DNA of 64,000 nucleotides from Turritopsis dohrnii. Taxonomy: Eukaryota > Cnidaria > Hydrozoa > Anthoathecata > Oceaniidae. The position numbers and the translations under genes were made by a program. Below, piece after piece: positions 48,559 to 56,900 of this stretch. The DNA is taken from contig BQMF02000288.1 of assembly GCA_027922465.2 (NCBI GenBank), positions 517,216 to 581,215 of the forward strand, given 5' to 3'. The notes beneath the pieces were generated by a model, which was given only the letters and a program-made list of their open reading frames with translations, did no database searches and was not told the DNA's origin. The first letter of the stretch is position 1. Each line of letters opens with the position of its first letter.

Positions 48559-48574
48559 CACACACAAGCACATC

Positions 48575-49171
48575 CTAGTAACCATTTTCGGTTATTGACT
48601 TTTTCAAGTTTTGAAGTTCTACCATCAAACTTTTTTGAAATTGATTTTGGGTTTCAGTCTCCATCTTTCTATCTGTAGAACTGAGTCCTTCTAAAGCTTT
48701 GTAATATGTTCCCTGCAAAACCTGGAATTCTTTGTAATTGATCCTCCCATCGGTCAGCGCCTGACTTATGTTAGTTTCGAACACAGCGATTGAGGATGTA
48801 ACAATATCATATAATTTTATCACTTTTTCTACTTTCTTTTGATATCTTTTGATGACAGCTGTGGTAAGTCCGGTACAGATAGAGCCGGCTAAGGCTACAC
48901 CACCTAATCCTGCAGAAATAGGTATTCCGATAATAGTAGCCCCTGTTGCAATTGAACCGATGCCAGAGCCGATGGTTATAGCGCTTGAGCTAGCATTTAG
49001 TAGCATCGATCGTTCTATCGCCTTGTTGTATCTCTTGAGCTTGATGCTAAACTTGTTCTTAAGTTTTATCAACTCTTCAAATTCTGAATTTATTACGCTT
49101 GCGTTAAACTTTTCCTGCTCATTCAAATCCTCAGGAGCAGTGGGTAGTTTTGGATAAATTTTAACATTCAT
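48575..49171 (-). CDS. Conserved Polinton membrane-associated protein (198 aa)
   Basis: The start MNVKIYPKLPTAPEDL has a look familiar from cnidarian Polintons. A charged helical region follows, then a long Gly/Ala/Ile-rich hydrophobic stretch (residues ~60-108, including GSGIGSIATGATIIGIPISA) that should insert in a membrane. The C-terminal part (~110-198) is helical and polar. I cannot assign a function. A virion membrane or membrane-active role is possible but is only inferred from the hydrophobic core. It is divergently transcribed from the gene at 49227, sharing a 55-bp promoter with a 9-bp inverted repeat. Confidence 0.8.
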   Translation of the reverse strand: MNVKIYPKLPTAPEDLNEQEKFNASVINSEFEELIKLKNKFSIKLKRYNKAIERSMLLNASSSAITIGSGIGSIATGATIIGIPISAGLGGVALAGSICTGLTTAVIKRYQKKVEKVIKLYDIVTSSIAVFETNISQALTDGRINYKEFQVLQGTYYKALEGLSSTDRKMETETQNQFQKSLMVELQNLKKSITENGY

Positions 49172-49219
49172 ATTTAGAGGTTTGTTATAACATAATTAAT
49201 AATAGATTATCCTCTAAAT
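49172..49219. promoter_or_regulatory. Shared bidirectional promoter with 9-bp inverted repeat
   Basis: ATTTAGAGG lies at 49172-49180 and its inverse CCTCTAAAT at 49211-49219. Each arm sits directly upstream of one of the two divergent start codons (49171 and 49227). The AT-rich middle includes ttataacataattaataata. The symmetry suggests a promoter or initiator element used in both directions. Confidence 0.5.
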
Positions 49220-49226
49220 AAATAAA

Positions 49227-50501
49227 ATGGCAGACATTGACATAGATCCTTTTGGAGAACATGGTATGACGACAGATGAAACAACCGATGAGACGTTTCC
49301 TCTCATACCGACCGGTGACCGTACGGGTGCACAGATACATACATCAGGTGAACGAGAAACGTCAGATACAAGTCAAAGAATCGAACTTTTAAGCAGTTAT
49401 GTTGATGATATATTAAAAAGATTATCTGAAAGCCTCAATCAGGAAAAACCTAATTCCAAACATACCGATCTGTTTGAAATCAGAGAAGGTAAATTATACT
49501 ACAAAGACAGTAGCGATCCATTGACAAGGAGAAATGGAATACTAAGGGCTACCGGTACTATAGCTGATATATTGCGTAAGGAGGGGTTACGTAAATTAGG
49601 GTTTGATAAACCTATTGGCAAAATAACAGCACGACAAGCAGTTATGTTAAACAAAATACAAGAAGAACTCCCTTCATCATCTAAAATCACAAAATCGAGT
49701 GATGTAGAGCTTGAGGAAATTACAGGGAACATTGCAAATAGTACGGAAGATTTAATTTCAACGCTTAGACAACAATCTATCGATCATGAAATGACTCAGA
49801 CCGGCGATCTATTTGAATATCCTGTACGTGAGCTGTTAGGATTGGATAAGGCGCTGAGAAACATTAGAGGAGGTCTTCAGGAAGAGGTTGCAAAAAAGGT
49901 TCGAATAGAACAGCATATCGATCGAGAGAAAAACAAGTTGGAGGAGATGGAAAACGATGCGACATACACAGATGAACAACGAAAAGAGGTTGAAGAGAGA
50001 GTGGAGGGATTACATGAAGAGTTGAAAGCTAGGAAAGAGAACATTGATATTCTCAAAGGTAAATTAAACAGTCAAGTTACGAACATCAAAGAAACCATTG
50101 CTAAAGTCCTTGACAAAGATACCACATTAGGTGAAAGGATACGAACACTATTCCGTGAAGAAGGTATCACAATCGTTAGCATTCTGACAGCATTTGGTAT
50201 GGCTATCGGTGTTCTTGTGGAAGCTTTGTTACCATCAGCAGCTGGAAACTCTTCGCAAAATCCTGACAAAGGTGGTGATAAAAAGAACGATGCAAAGGAA
50301 TGGATAAAAAATAAACTAAAAGCGTTAGCATCACTTCTAGGTAGATTAGCATCTAAAGCGGCAGAGGCTTTACCAGGAATAATTGGGTCTATCGTATCAT
50401 GGATATTGAACAGAGCAAAAGAAGTTGTAGGTTGGTTAAGTCAAAATTTATGGGCTCTGATTGTAGGGTTGATCTATACATACCTTGTCACTAGACGATA
50501 A
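49227..50501 (+). CDS. Conserved Polinton coiled-coil membrane protein (424 aa)
   Basis: An acidic, probably disordered N-terminus (~1-60) precedes a central segment with IREGKLYYKDSSDPLTRRNG. A long charged coiled coil spans about residues 205-300 (KNKLEEMENDATYTDEQRKE, VEERVEGLHEELKARKENID). Two hydrophobic C-terminal segments follow, near 313-338 (VSILTAFGMAIGVLVEALLP) and 405-421 (LWALIVGLIYTYLV), with an amphipathic stretch between them. It looks like a membrane-anchored fibre or virion surface protein, but that is inference from layout. The gene is convergent with 50559-50981, and both end at one hairpin. Confidence 0.8.
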   Translation: MADIDIDPFGEHGMTTDETTDETFPLIPTGDRTGAQIHTSGERETSDTSQRIELLSSYVDDILKRLSESLNQEKPNSKHTDLFEIREGKLYYKDSSDPLTRRNGILRATGTIADILRKEGLRKLGFDKPIGKITARQAVMLNKIQEELPSSSKITKSSDVELEEITGNIANSTEDLISTLRQQSIDHEMTQTGDLFEYPVRELLGLDKALRNIRGGLQEEVAKKVRIEQHIDREKNKLEEMENDATYTDEQRKEVEERVEGLHEELKARKENIDILKGKLNSQVTNIKETIAKVLDKDTTLGERIRTLFREEGITIVSILTAFGMAIGVLVEALLPSAAGNSSQNPDKGGDKKNDAKEWIKNKLKALASLLGRLASKAAEALPGIIGSIVSWILNRAKEVVGWLSQNLWALIVGLIYTYLVTRR

Positions 50502-50516
50502 CCATCTGAAAGTGTA

Positions 50517-50541
50517 TATGTTACATGTATCGTGTAACATA
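50517..50541. terminator. Hairpin between convergent genes (9-bp stem, 7-nt loop)
   Basis: tatgttaca, loop tgtatcg, tgtaacata. It lies 15 bp past the plus-strand stop (50501) and 17 bp past the minus-strand stop (50559), so it can mark both 3' ends. Confidence 0.6.
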
Positions 50542-50558
50542 ATTTTTGTTGATGGTCT

Positions 50559-50981
50559 TCATCTTTCAAAATACCACACAATTCCACCAATACCGAGCAT
50601 ACTCAGAGCTATAAAAGTCAATTCCCTTTCATGTTGATCATGACTCGGTGTATAAAAGTCGCTCAATACAGGCTCTCGTGGTAGCGGTTCAAGATGATTA
50701 CTAAATACACTATTGTACTCTCTCATTGCATCATTTAGTTCTATGAATTTTGAATCAGCCTTCTTTTCGAGCATGAGCTGCTTATTGATAAAATCGATCC
50801 TTTCCTGTCGTTTTTGCTGCCATTCAATCTGTGCTTTTTGTAATTTTTCTATGGCCAAATCATGACGTTTTCTTTCCTTATCGATTCTGTCTTTGGATAA
50901 ACTTGAAAACAGATAGCTTGATCCTGTGAAAGCCAAAGCGTTAGCCAAAGCTCCACCCAACATCATTGCGATAGAAGCCAT
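50559..50981 (-). CDS. Conserved small Polinton protein with two hydrophobic ends (140 aa)
   Basis: The N-terminal hydrophobic segment (IAMMLGGALANALAFTGSSY) is followed by a charged helix (RIDKERKRHDLAIEKLQKAQ), then PREPVLSDFYTPS and a C-terminal membrane segment (FIALSMLGIGGIVWYF). I recognise the pattern from other cnidarian Polintons but not a function. It is the last gene of a minus-strand cluster (52065 to 50559) with gaps of 2-28 bp or overlaps, which suggests joint transcription. Confidence 0.8.
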   Translation of the reverse strand: MASIAMMLGGALANALAFTGSSYLFSSLSKDRIDKERKRHDLAIEKLQKAQIEWQQKRQERIDFINKQLMLEKKADSKFIELNDAMREYNSVFSNHLEPLPREPVLSDFYTPSHDQHERELTFIALSMLGIGGIVWYFER

Positions 50982-50983
50982 AT

Positions 50984-51211
50984 TTAGATATTGATATTTT
51001 CAGGCAAAATCTTTTGTTTGATTAAGTAGTCCTTTGTCACTTCACTAGCGGCGATAATGGCAACTAGTTTTCCCGTATCTTCCAAGTCGAACTTTTGAAT
51101 AGAGGGTGGTGTCATTTTTAACACCTTTTTTCCTAGCATAGAGTAGCCGATAGCGAAAACGCAGACGACTGATGCATGATATAAATCGTTGATGATACTT
51201 TTCTTGTCCAT
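50984..51211 (-). CDS. Conserved small Polinton membrane protein (75 aa)
   Basis: I chose the ATG at 51211 (MDKKSIINDLYHASVV) over the upstream in-frame ATG at 51253. The upstream 14 residues are Lys/Asn-rich, and the MDKKSIINDLYHAS start is the conserved one. Residues ~12-30 are hydrophobic (ASVVCVFAIGYSMLGKKVL), and the C-terminus (VAIIAASEVTKDYLIKQKIL) forms a second helix. Function unknown; probably an integral membrane component. Confidence 0.75.
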   Translation of the reverse strand: MDKKSIINDLYHASVVCVFAIGYSMLGKKVLKMTPPSIQKFDLEDTGKLVAIIAASEVTKDYLIKQKILPENINI

Positions 51212-51239
51212 GTTTGTTATATATACATTTTTTTTCTTT

Positions 51240-51569
51240 TTATTCCATTTCATGTTTATTGATTTTCACTGGTATTTTAGATTTTTGTGGAAGTGGGGTG
51301 GATGGTGACCCACGGGGTAATATTTGCTCTTTCTTTTTATACATAAAATAAGCAAATCCACCAACTAAACCGAGAGCTATTATTCCACCTACACCTATGG
51401 TGTAGTTCATAGGTTGTTGTTCATTTGGTTTGGTGAGAGAGTCATCGAGCTTATTCACTTGTTTTAATTGTTCTCGTTTTTTACGGTTGTATTCCGCCAA
51501 CTTCTTACCCGCTTCAACCTTTTTTGGGTTCTTCGTTGTCACTTGAATGGGAGTCTGTTCTTCTGACAT
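51240..51569 (-). CDS. Conserved Polinton single-pass membrane protein (109 aa)
   Basis: A basic N-terminal half (NPKKVEAGKKLAEYNRKKRE) precedes one clear transmembrane segment at about residues 57-76 (IGVGGIIALGLVGGFAYFMY). A short Pro/Lys-rich tail follows. The start overlaps the end of the upstream gene (51514) by 56 bp, in a different frame. This is the typical layout of a small Polinton membrane protein; its role is unknown. Confidence 0.75.
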   Translation of the reverse strand: MSEEQTPIQVTTKNPKKVEAGKKLAEYNRKKREQLKQVNKLDDSLTKPNEQQPMNYTIGVGGIIALGLVGGFAYFMYKKKEQILPRGSPSTPLPQKSKIPVKINKHEME

Positions 51570-52065
51570 TTTTATTATCTACTACTGTATTTATATTATC
51601 ATCGGATTTATTTAAATTCCTTTCATTGATATAATGCCTCCCGGTAATAAGTCCAACACTGAGTGGTGCTAATAATGAGCCGAATTTATAATATAAGTCA
51701 CATGTAAATCTTTGAAGGGCAGAGTTTAAGAAGGGGTCAGTTTCCAGGTCATTGCTCAACGCATCTTGATTGTTTATTCCTAATGTTGTACAAGCCCCCA
51801 TGGAATAAATACGTATCAGTGATTTCCCCAAGGATTTTACCATTTGACCTGATAGTTTAGCTTCATAGATACTAAAAAGTTTTTCTACATCTCCATCTTT
51901 GAGTTTGTTAATTTGCTCTTCCGTGTACATTTTCCCTAAGTATAGCTTGCTATTTCCAGTTAAGACACACTCTAGCAGTTTTTGTCTTTTACCATCTGAA
52001 GGTGGAAATTCACCCGGAACATCATAACTCTGGTTGATTAAATTATCGATCGCTGTTTCCGCCAT
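51514..52065 (-). CDS. Conserved Polinton protein (183 aa)
   Basis: I chose the ATG at 52065 (MAETAIDNLINQSYDVPGEF). An in-frame ATG at 52161 would add a hydrophobic leader (FILLSILLISLFYFYFVL), so a membrane-anchored longer form of 215 residues is possible. The core has GKSLIRIYSMGACTTLGINN and then DPFLNSALQRFTCDLYYKFG, a block I know from other Polintons. Function unknown. It opens a cluster of four overlapping or closely spaced minus-strand genes. Confidence 0.7.
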   Translation of the reverse strand: MAETAIDNLINQSYDVPGEFPPSDGKRQKLLECVLTGNSKLYLGKMYTEEQINKLKDGDVEKLFSIYEAKLSGQMVKSLGKSLIRIYSMGACTTLGINNQDALSNDLETDPFLNSALQRFTCDLYYKFGSLLAPLSVGLITGRHYINERNLNKSDDNINTVVDNKNVRRTDSHSSDNEEPKKG

Positions 52066-52194
52066 TTTTATTAGAGAGAGGTATTTTTTTAACACAAAAT
52101 AAAAGTAAAATAGCGAGATCAGCAGTATGCTTAATAATATAAAGTTGACATATTCTATCATTTTGTTGTGTTTGTTATAATTTTCTTATACTCT

Positions 52195-52290
52195 CTTATA
52201 ATTTTGTTGAAATTTGCTGTATAAGAGTTTGCTATCTTCTTATAATTTTGTTGAAATTTGCTGTATAAGAGTTTGCTATCCTCTTATAAT
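52195..52290. repeat. 44-bp tandem repeat in a divergent intergenic region
   Basis: The unit starting cttataattttgttgaaatt occurs twice in full (52195, 52239) and a third copy begins at 52283. The third copy runs into the palindrome at 52279-52318. It lies between the divergent genes starting at 52065/52161 and 52394. Confidence 0.9.
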
Positions 52291-52318
52291 TATTTTGTCT
52301 TAAATAATTATAAGAGGA
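52279..52318. promoter_or_regulatory. Perfect 17-bp inverted repeat, 6-nt loop
   Basis: tcctcttataattattt, loop tgtctt, then the exact inverse. It is at the head of a divergent promoter rather than past a stop codon, so unlike the other hairpins it is more likely regulatory or replicative. Confidence 0.7.
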
Positions 52319-52393
52319 TGATGATGTTTAATAATATAAAGTTGATATATTCTAACATTGTTAAATAAATACACATTGTTTACTTAAACAATT

Positions 52394-52642
52394 ATGTTCG
52401 ATGATGAATCCTCAGATGATGATATTATATTTTCCCATCAAGATACAAAAAGGGTTACTTTTAATGATATAGTAATGGTCCATTATATCTCTGCTTGTGA
52501 ATCTCGTAGAAGTAACTGGATAGAGGCTGCTGTTGACAGAGTACGCTTTGAATCGAGGATTAAACATATTGGTAAAATTCTAGATCCTGTATTGAGACGT
52601 AAATTATTCTCTTACAGTAGTCTTATAGGAGACTTACAGTAG
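52394..52642 (+). CDS. PPP1R15/ICP34.5/DP71L-like PP1-targeting protein (82 aa)
   Basis: The acidic N-terminus (DDESSDDDII) is followed by KRVTF (residues 19-23), a canonical RVxF docking motif for protein phosphatase 1. Nineteen residues after it come W42 and then AAVDRVRFESRI (45-56). The order RVxF ... W ... (A)xDRxRFxxRI is the hallmark of the PPP1R15 family (GADD34, CReP) and its viral relatives, herpes ICP34.5 and African swine fever DP71L. Those proteins direct PP1 to phospho-eIF2-alpha and restart translation. In PPP1R15 the segment after RVxF also contacts actin. The same activity is inferred here, not shown. The gene stands alone on the plus strand, and its 3' hairpin is shared with the packaging ATPase. 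Confidence 0.7.
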   Translation: MFDDESSDDDIIFSHQDTKRVTFNDIVMVHYISACESRRSNWIEAAVDRVRFESRIKHIGKILDPVLRRKLFSYSSLIGDLQ

Positions 52643-52652
52643 TCTTATAGTT

Positions 52653-52677
52653 TTTGTTACAAGAGTCATGTAACAAA
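52653..52677. terminator. Hairpin between convergent genes (9-bp stem, 7-nt loop)
   Basis: tttgttaca, loop agagtca, tgtaacaaa. It lies 10 bp past the 82-aa gene's stop and 13 bp past the ATPase stop on the other strand. Confidence 0.6.
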
Positions 52678-52690
52678 TATATCAACCTGT

Positions 52691-53296
52691 TTAACAAATC
52701 ACGTGCGTTCTTGGGTGTTCCATTCTCATGACTAGGCATGTGTGTTTCCCTCCTTTCAGTTTTTCCTTGACATTTTTCAATTCTTCTCGCGAATCAATGA
52801 CATCGTTCTCTTCATGAATGGCGGCTAGATCGTTTCTATCTTTTGGATACCACACATATAACATTTTAGCTTGCCGTCGTAAATTTTTAGGTATAGCCGT
52901 GTATGATTGTGTAAGTAACCATAGCGAATGGTTTCGATGGCGACCACTAATTGCCAACTCGAGCAAAGGCTGTCTCTTTTTGTCCAATTCCTCATCAGCG
53001 ATTATGTCGTCAATGAGGAATAAGGTTTTATATCCAGCACAATTAGTGGTCATTTCCTTAATCCATTCATACAAGCGACCTTGCGGTTCAATTAAAATCA
53101 CATAGTTGTCAGTCCAAAACCACTTCCGATCTCTGTATGTTTGATTCCACCTCAAAGTTGGACATATAATCACGATGTAATCAAAGTGATTGAGATATTC
53201 ATTTTCTAATAATTTTACAACACGATCCGTTTTGCCGCACGATGTTGGTCCAACGAATAATGCTGTGTGAGGTTCTTTCATGTAAAGTATGTTCAT
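52691..53296 (-). CDS. Genome-packaging ATPase (FtsK/HerA, A32-like)
   Basis: This 201-residue P-loop ATPase has Walker A GPTSCGKT (16-23) and Walker B LFLIDD (92-97). The sensor region SLWLLTQSYTAIPKNLR (124-140) is that of the A32-like packaging ATPases of Polintons, virophages and nucleocytoplasmic large DNA viruses. Its role is to pump DNA into the preformed capsid. It follows the major capsid gene by 4 bp on the same strand, so the two are probably co-transcribed. Confidence 0.92.
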   Translation of the reverse strand: MNILYMKEPHTALFVGPTSCGKTDRVVKLLENEYLNHFDYIVIICPTLRWNQTYRDRKWFWTDNYVILIEPQGRLYEWIKEMTTNCAGYKTLFLIDDIIADEELDKKRQPLLELAISGRHRNHSLWLLTQSYTAIPKNLRRQAKMLYVWYPKDRNDLAAIHEENDVIDSREELKNVKEKLKGGKHTCLVMRMEHPRTHVIC

Positions 53297-53300
53297 TTTA

Positions 53301-54611
53301 CTAATATAATGCAGACATAAATTCTCCGTTTTGAATATTTAATTGAGCGTCCATTATTAGATATATATATGCGTTTAAGTTTCCTGCAGTTTCAGCGGTC
53401 TTTTCAATCTGTAAAGTGATACCTTCACTCGCATTTTCAATCTTTCGACCGGTCCCATGCAAAGCATTCTCATCAATTGTTCTGAAATCTAACCATAGAG
53501 CATACTTGTTTGTCAAGTAATCAGAGACTTTTACATCATGTAATCCCAAGCGCTTTCGGTTTTCGCCGACGCTATTATCTTTTGGTTTTCCTTCAGCAAA
53601 ATACTTGCAAATCTCATTGTATTGTTCAAACGGCTGCATCCCTTGAGCAAAAAGTTGGTTAGGCTTACCCTCAACGATGACAGATACTTTTTTGATCTTT
53701 GGATTGTAGAATTTACCGGTATCTCGTTTGTAGGATTCTTCTTCTTCAAACAGAACTAAGATACCCTTCAAAGATTTGGCAGATGTGTTGAATGACCAAT
53801 TCCACGTTGTGTCTGACTTGTTTACTCTAATTTGTCTGTGCCGCAAAATCCTATCATAGAGCAAAGCCATGTTTTGATATTCAGAAGCGATTTGTCTAGC
53901 CAACTTGGGTTGTGTCACAAGCTCATATTCAAGAGAGATGTTAGATATTTTGTATTTAGCATCTGGGTTTTTTGCGGCAGAAGTTGGAGGGTCAGAATAG
54001 ATAACTCGGTTATAGTCGTTAAATGTGATCTCGTAGCAAAGCCTATTCCCTAAACCCGCTTGATAATATGGAATAGTACTATCTAGCATCTCAAAGTCGA
54101 GTGGAATGACAAACTTGTTTTTATAGGTGTCAGCAATGGCTTTGTCCGCTTCAATAGGGGTGGTGGGTTTATCGGAAGCACCAATCCTCAATTTCATACA
54201 ATTTTCTGTACACCCATCATCGATGATGATACCCTGTCTTATCGCGTTTCTCTTTTCAAACTTGGTTAACCATAAATCTCTGTAACACCCAAAAAGATCA
54301 AAGTCATCGATGCTCAATATCTCGCTACCTTCGAACTTGACAGCCAACTTTTTAACGATAGCTCTCCCAATGTTACTGACCAATGTTCTTTTCGTGTCAG
54401 CTCTCGACTCGAGTTCAATATCAAAACTTAGATTAGCTGTTCCTGGAATAATAACATCATCGCTTCCTAAATTTGGAAACCTAACCAATAATAACTGATT
54501 TTGATCGATCTCACTCGGATTGTGTGTGACAATTACTTTTTGACGAGAGCCTTTTACACCGCGGGCAGTTCTAAGTGAACGTTCTGGATTTAACCTCTTT
54601 CCATACTCCAT
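53301..54611 (-). CDS. Major capsid protein (double jelly-roll)
   Basis: At 436 residues it has the typical Polinton MCP size and sequence. The N-terminal block QLLLVRFPNLGSDDVIIPGT precedes SFDIEL, the middle has WNWSFN, and the C-terminal strand block YIYLIMDAQLNIQNGEF ends in SALY. In Polintons and virophages this protein trimerises into hexagonal capsomers of an icosahedral shell. The frame is intact. The ATPase follows after 4 bp, and the minor capsid gene lies upstream on the same strand, separated by an AT-rich hairpin. Confidence 0.9.
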   Translation of the reverse strand: MEYGKRLNPERSLRTARGVKGSRQKVIVTHNPSEIDQNQLLLVRFPNLGSDDVIIPGTANLSFDIELESRADTKRTLVSNIGRAIVKKLAVKFEGSEILSIDDFDLFGCYRDLWLTKFEKRNAIRQGIIIDDGCTENCMKLRIGASDKPTTPIEADKAIADTYKNKFVIPLDFEMLDSTIPYYQAGLGNRLCYEITFNDYNRVIYSDPPTSAAKNPDAKYKISNISLEYELVTQPKLARQIASEYQNMALLYDRILRHRQIRVNKSDTTWNWSFNTSAKSLKGILVLFEEEESYKRDTGKFYNPKIKKVSVIVEGKPNQLFAQGMQPFEQYNEICKYFAEGKPKDNSVGENRKRLGLHDVKVSDYLTNKYALWLDFRTIDENALHGTGRKIENASEGITLQIEKTAETAGNLNAYIYLIMDAQLNIQNGEFMSALY

Positions 54612-54612
54612 T

Positions 54613-54635
54613 ATTAATTATGATATATAATTAAT
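54613..54635. terminator. AT-rich hairpin between minor and major capsid genes
   Basis: attaattat, loop gatat, ataattaat (or an 8-bp stem with a 7-nt loop). It is 20 bp past the minor capsid stop and 2 bp upstream of the MCP start, so it could be a 3' mark, part of the MCP promoter, or both. Confidence 0.45.
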
Positions 54636-54654
54636 TATTACTTTTTATCTCGGT

Positions 54655-55215
54655 TTAGCGGATGTGCAAAACAATGGTTCTTCCCAGGTCTTCTTTTAGC
54701 ATATTGCCATGCTGATCTGTGAGTTTCAACGTGAGAGACTGAAATACACCATTTTTTAATTTTTTGTACTGAGGGTTTTTAGGCTCAACATGTGTGAAGT
54801 CGCTATGTTCAGCCATGTGATAGGTTAGTAAAATATCACTTAGCTTTCCATTCTCAAGATTTTGAGTGTTGTCAAGTTCAGAGAGATGCAAATTAATTTT
54901 GGTTACGTTAGCGAGCTTATTTGTTTTGATTACTTGAGGGTTTTTGCCTAATGAGGTAAGTTCTACATCACCTGCTAAAAAAGTACCTGCTAAAAAGGCA
55001 TTCAATTCCCTGCTCGTGAATGTTCCTTGAGGTACCAACTTTTTAGCTTTCCTATAACCAAGCATAGTCAGTGTTAGGTCTGTGGTTATTTCATACGTAA
55101 CATTGTCTGCAAACATATCAACCAATGCAATTTCTTTTGAGCCATCCAAGTTTTGAATGGGGTAAGGTAGATTTATGGTCTTCTCACCCCTTACGAGATT
55201 TGCTGTGATATACAT
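54655..55215 (-). CDS. Minor capsid (penton) protein, single jelly-roll
   Basis: At 186 residues, it has the family pattern of the Polinton minor capsid protein. An N-terminal strand-rich region (EKTINLPYPIQNLDGSKEIA) is followed by YEITTDLTLTMLGYRK and a C-terminal block NPQYKKLKNGVFQSLTLKL, then TIVLHIR. Such proteins form the five-fold vertices. It sits next to the MCP, as in other Polintons, and is divergent from the gene at 55255. Confidence 0.85.
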   Translation of the reverse strand: MYITANLVRGEKTINLPYPIQNLDGSKEIALVDMFADNVTYEITTDLTLTMLGYRKAKKLVPQGTFTSRELNAFLAGTFLAGDVELTSLGKNPQVIKTNKLANVTKINLHLSELDNTQNLENGKLSDILLTYHMAEHSDFTHVEPKNPQYKKLKNGVFQSLTLKLTDQHGNMLKEDLGRTIVLHIR

Positions 55216-55254
55216 TTTCTTGTATTAAATATAAGATAATAATATTAAATAATA

Positions 55255-56412
55255 ATGGAGGATATTTTTAAATATGTTCCCAATGCGCTTTATAAGCCAA
55301 ATGGAGGACAATACCTTCAGATATTGAATGCTAAAGATTTATACAAACAAACAATTATTGTCTCTGAGAGCGGTTCTTTCCCCGCAACTTTTCCAAATAT
55401 ATTTACTAATTACGAAATGGAAGAGAATGATCAACGTATGAAAATTTGGCAGGAACAACCGTTTAAATTATGGCAAACCCAACTCAATTTTGTCACTTGG
55501 TGTGCTTCAAGCGCTTGTGGAGTCAGTTCTGAACATCTGAAAGAAGGTCGCTCTACTCCTATGATTAGAGCAGTATATCGTTTTCACGTCTATTATCATA
55601 TTAGACGAATCATTAAGCGTCTGCAGACACCTCTACCTTTTGAAGATAGTTTCAACCAATATGATAATCCTTATAACAAAGAAGAGTTTTTAAAAATCTG
55701 TAGTGAATATGGTGTCGATTCTGATCCTAAAAAATACAAAGGGCAATATTTTTACAGCTCGTATCAAAAAAGACGTAGAGACTATCCAACGCCAGGTGTG
55801 AGTTATTTCACAGACGACTCCATGACACGATGGATTATAGAAAAATCTAAAGGCTTTACAAAAACAGGTCTTGTAAAAATTTCAGAGAGTGTTAGAGCAT
55901 ATGCTTATCTTATTCTTAGTTCCCAAGCCTCTGCTCGTTCTTCTATTTTAGGTAATAATTCAAGCTCTTTGACAGCTCAAAGAGTTTTTATGAACAACTT
56001 TGAAGACATTGTTAATCGCAGAGTTGATATTCAAGATGACATTAAACGTTATCAAGATACTTTAAATTACGCTTCAAGCAAAGTTGATTATTCTGTTGGA
56101 CAAGGTATTTACATGTTACCTAGTGACATGAATCTAAACATCAAGTCGGGAGTGTCTGGTTATAATAATAAAATTCTCATATCTAATGACAACTTGAGCC
56201 TCGGAAGAAACAAAATGATTAATGTTATGCAAGAGCATCATATTTCACCCAAAGTGACTAGCTCTCCAACAAAAAATAAAAGTTCACAAAAGGAAGTTCA
56301 TAAAAGAGTAGTGAGTCAAACAGATTCACCCCCATCTCATGAAGAAGAGAAAATAGCTTTGGTTTTAGCGATTACCACGATGTTTAGTATATGGTATTAT
56401 TATTATTATTGA
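55255..56412 (+). CDS. Conserved Polinton protein with C-terminal membrane anchor (385 aa)
   Basis: The conserved block FKLWQTQLNFVTWCASSACG then VSSEHLKEGRSTPMIRAVYR (about residues 70-108) recurs in Polintons, usually next to the capsid genes. The middle is polar. Residues 366-385 form a hydrophobic tail (IALVLAITTMFSIW) ending in five Tyr encoded by a TAT microsatellite. I cannot name a function; the location suggests a virion role. A diverged partial copy of its 3' end lies at 56901-57029. Confidence 0.8.
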   Translation: MEDIFKYVPNALYKPNGGQYLQILNAKDLYKQTIIVSESGSFPATFPNIFTNYEMEENDQRMKIWQEQPFKLWQTQLNFVTWCASSACGVSSEHLKEGRSTPMIRAVYRFHVYYHIRRIIKRLQTPLPFEDSFNQYDNPYNKEEFLKICSEYGVDSDPKKYKGQYFYSSYQKRRRDYPTPGVSYFTDDSMTRWIIEKSKGFTKTGLVKISESVRAYAYLILSSQASARSSILGNNSSSLTAQRVFMNNFEDIVNRRVDIQDDIKRYQDTLNYASSKVDYSVGQGIYMLPSDMNLNIKSGVSGYNNKILISNDNLSLGRNKMINVMQEHHISPKVTSSPTKNKSSQKEVHKRVVSQTDSPPSHEEEKIALVLAITTMFSIWYYYYY

Positions 56413-56416
56413 AAAC

Positions 56417-56450
56417 AAAACTCCCTTAGGAGAACCCCCTAGGGTTTTTG
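56417..56450 (+). terminator. Imperfect hairpin after the 385-aa gene
   Basis: cccttagg and cctaggg pair around a 7-nt loop (agaaccc) with one bulged base, followed by a T-run. It begins within 10 bp of the stop and is weaker than the other hairpins. A TTG microsatellite follows (56448-56471). Confidence 0.4.
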
Positions 56451-56900
56451 TTGTTGTTGTTGTTGTTGTTGTGATACCCTAGAGGGTTTTTAATTCATTG
56501 TCTTCGATCTAACCGGCACTCCACCCTGGCTTCTCCAATCCACCAGCTCTGAGCTCTACCCCTAGATCTTAGACTATTTGTGTGTGACTACTTACGAACT
56601 CCGACTACTACGCACGCAATGGCCGTTCATGATCTGTTCGAGTATATTACATCTAGTCACATTGTTTTTTTCCCGACAACTTTTGGCACATTTTGTGGTG
56701 AATACCGGGAGCGGACGGCACCATCCAGTTCCAATCTAGCCGCTCCACTAGACCTTCCCTTTCCGGCAGACTCTGTCGCCTGTTCACCACAATTTTCAAA
56801 TTATTCCGCTCTTGGGTTTTATATCATTCATTTAGACCTCAGTGTCTGCTTGTGGTGTCCCTCGGAACGCTATAATTTTGTTTTTTATTTTGTTTACATA

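Noticed and set aside
51212..51253. Upstream ATG at 51253 as the start of the 75-aa membrane protein
   Set aside because: The extra residues are a Lys/Asn-rich stretch encoded by T-rich spacer, and the upstream gene ends at 51240.
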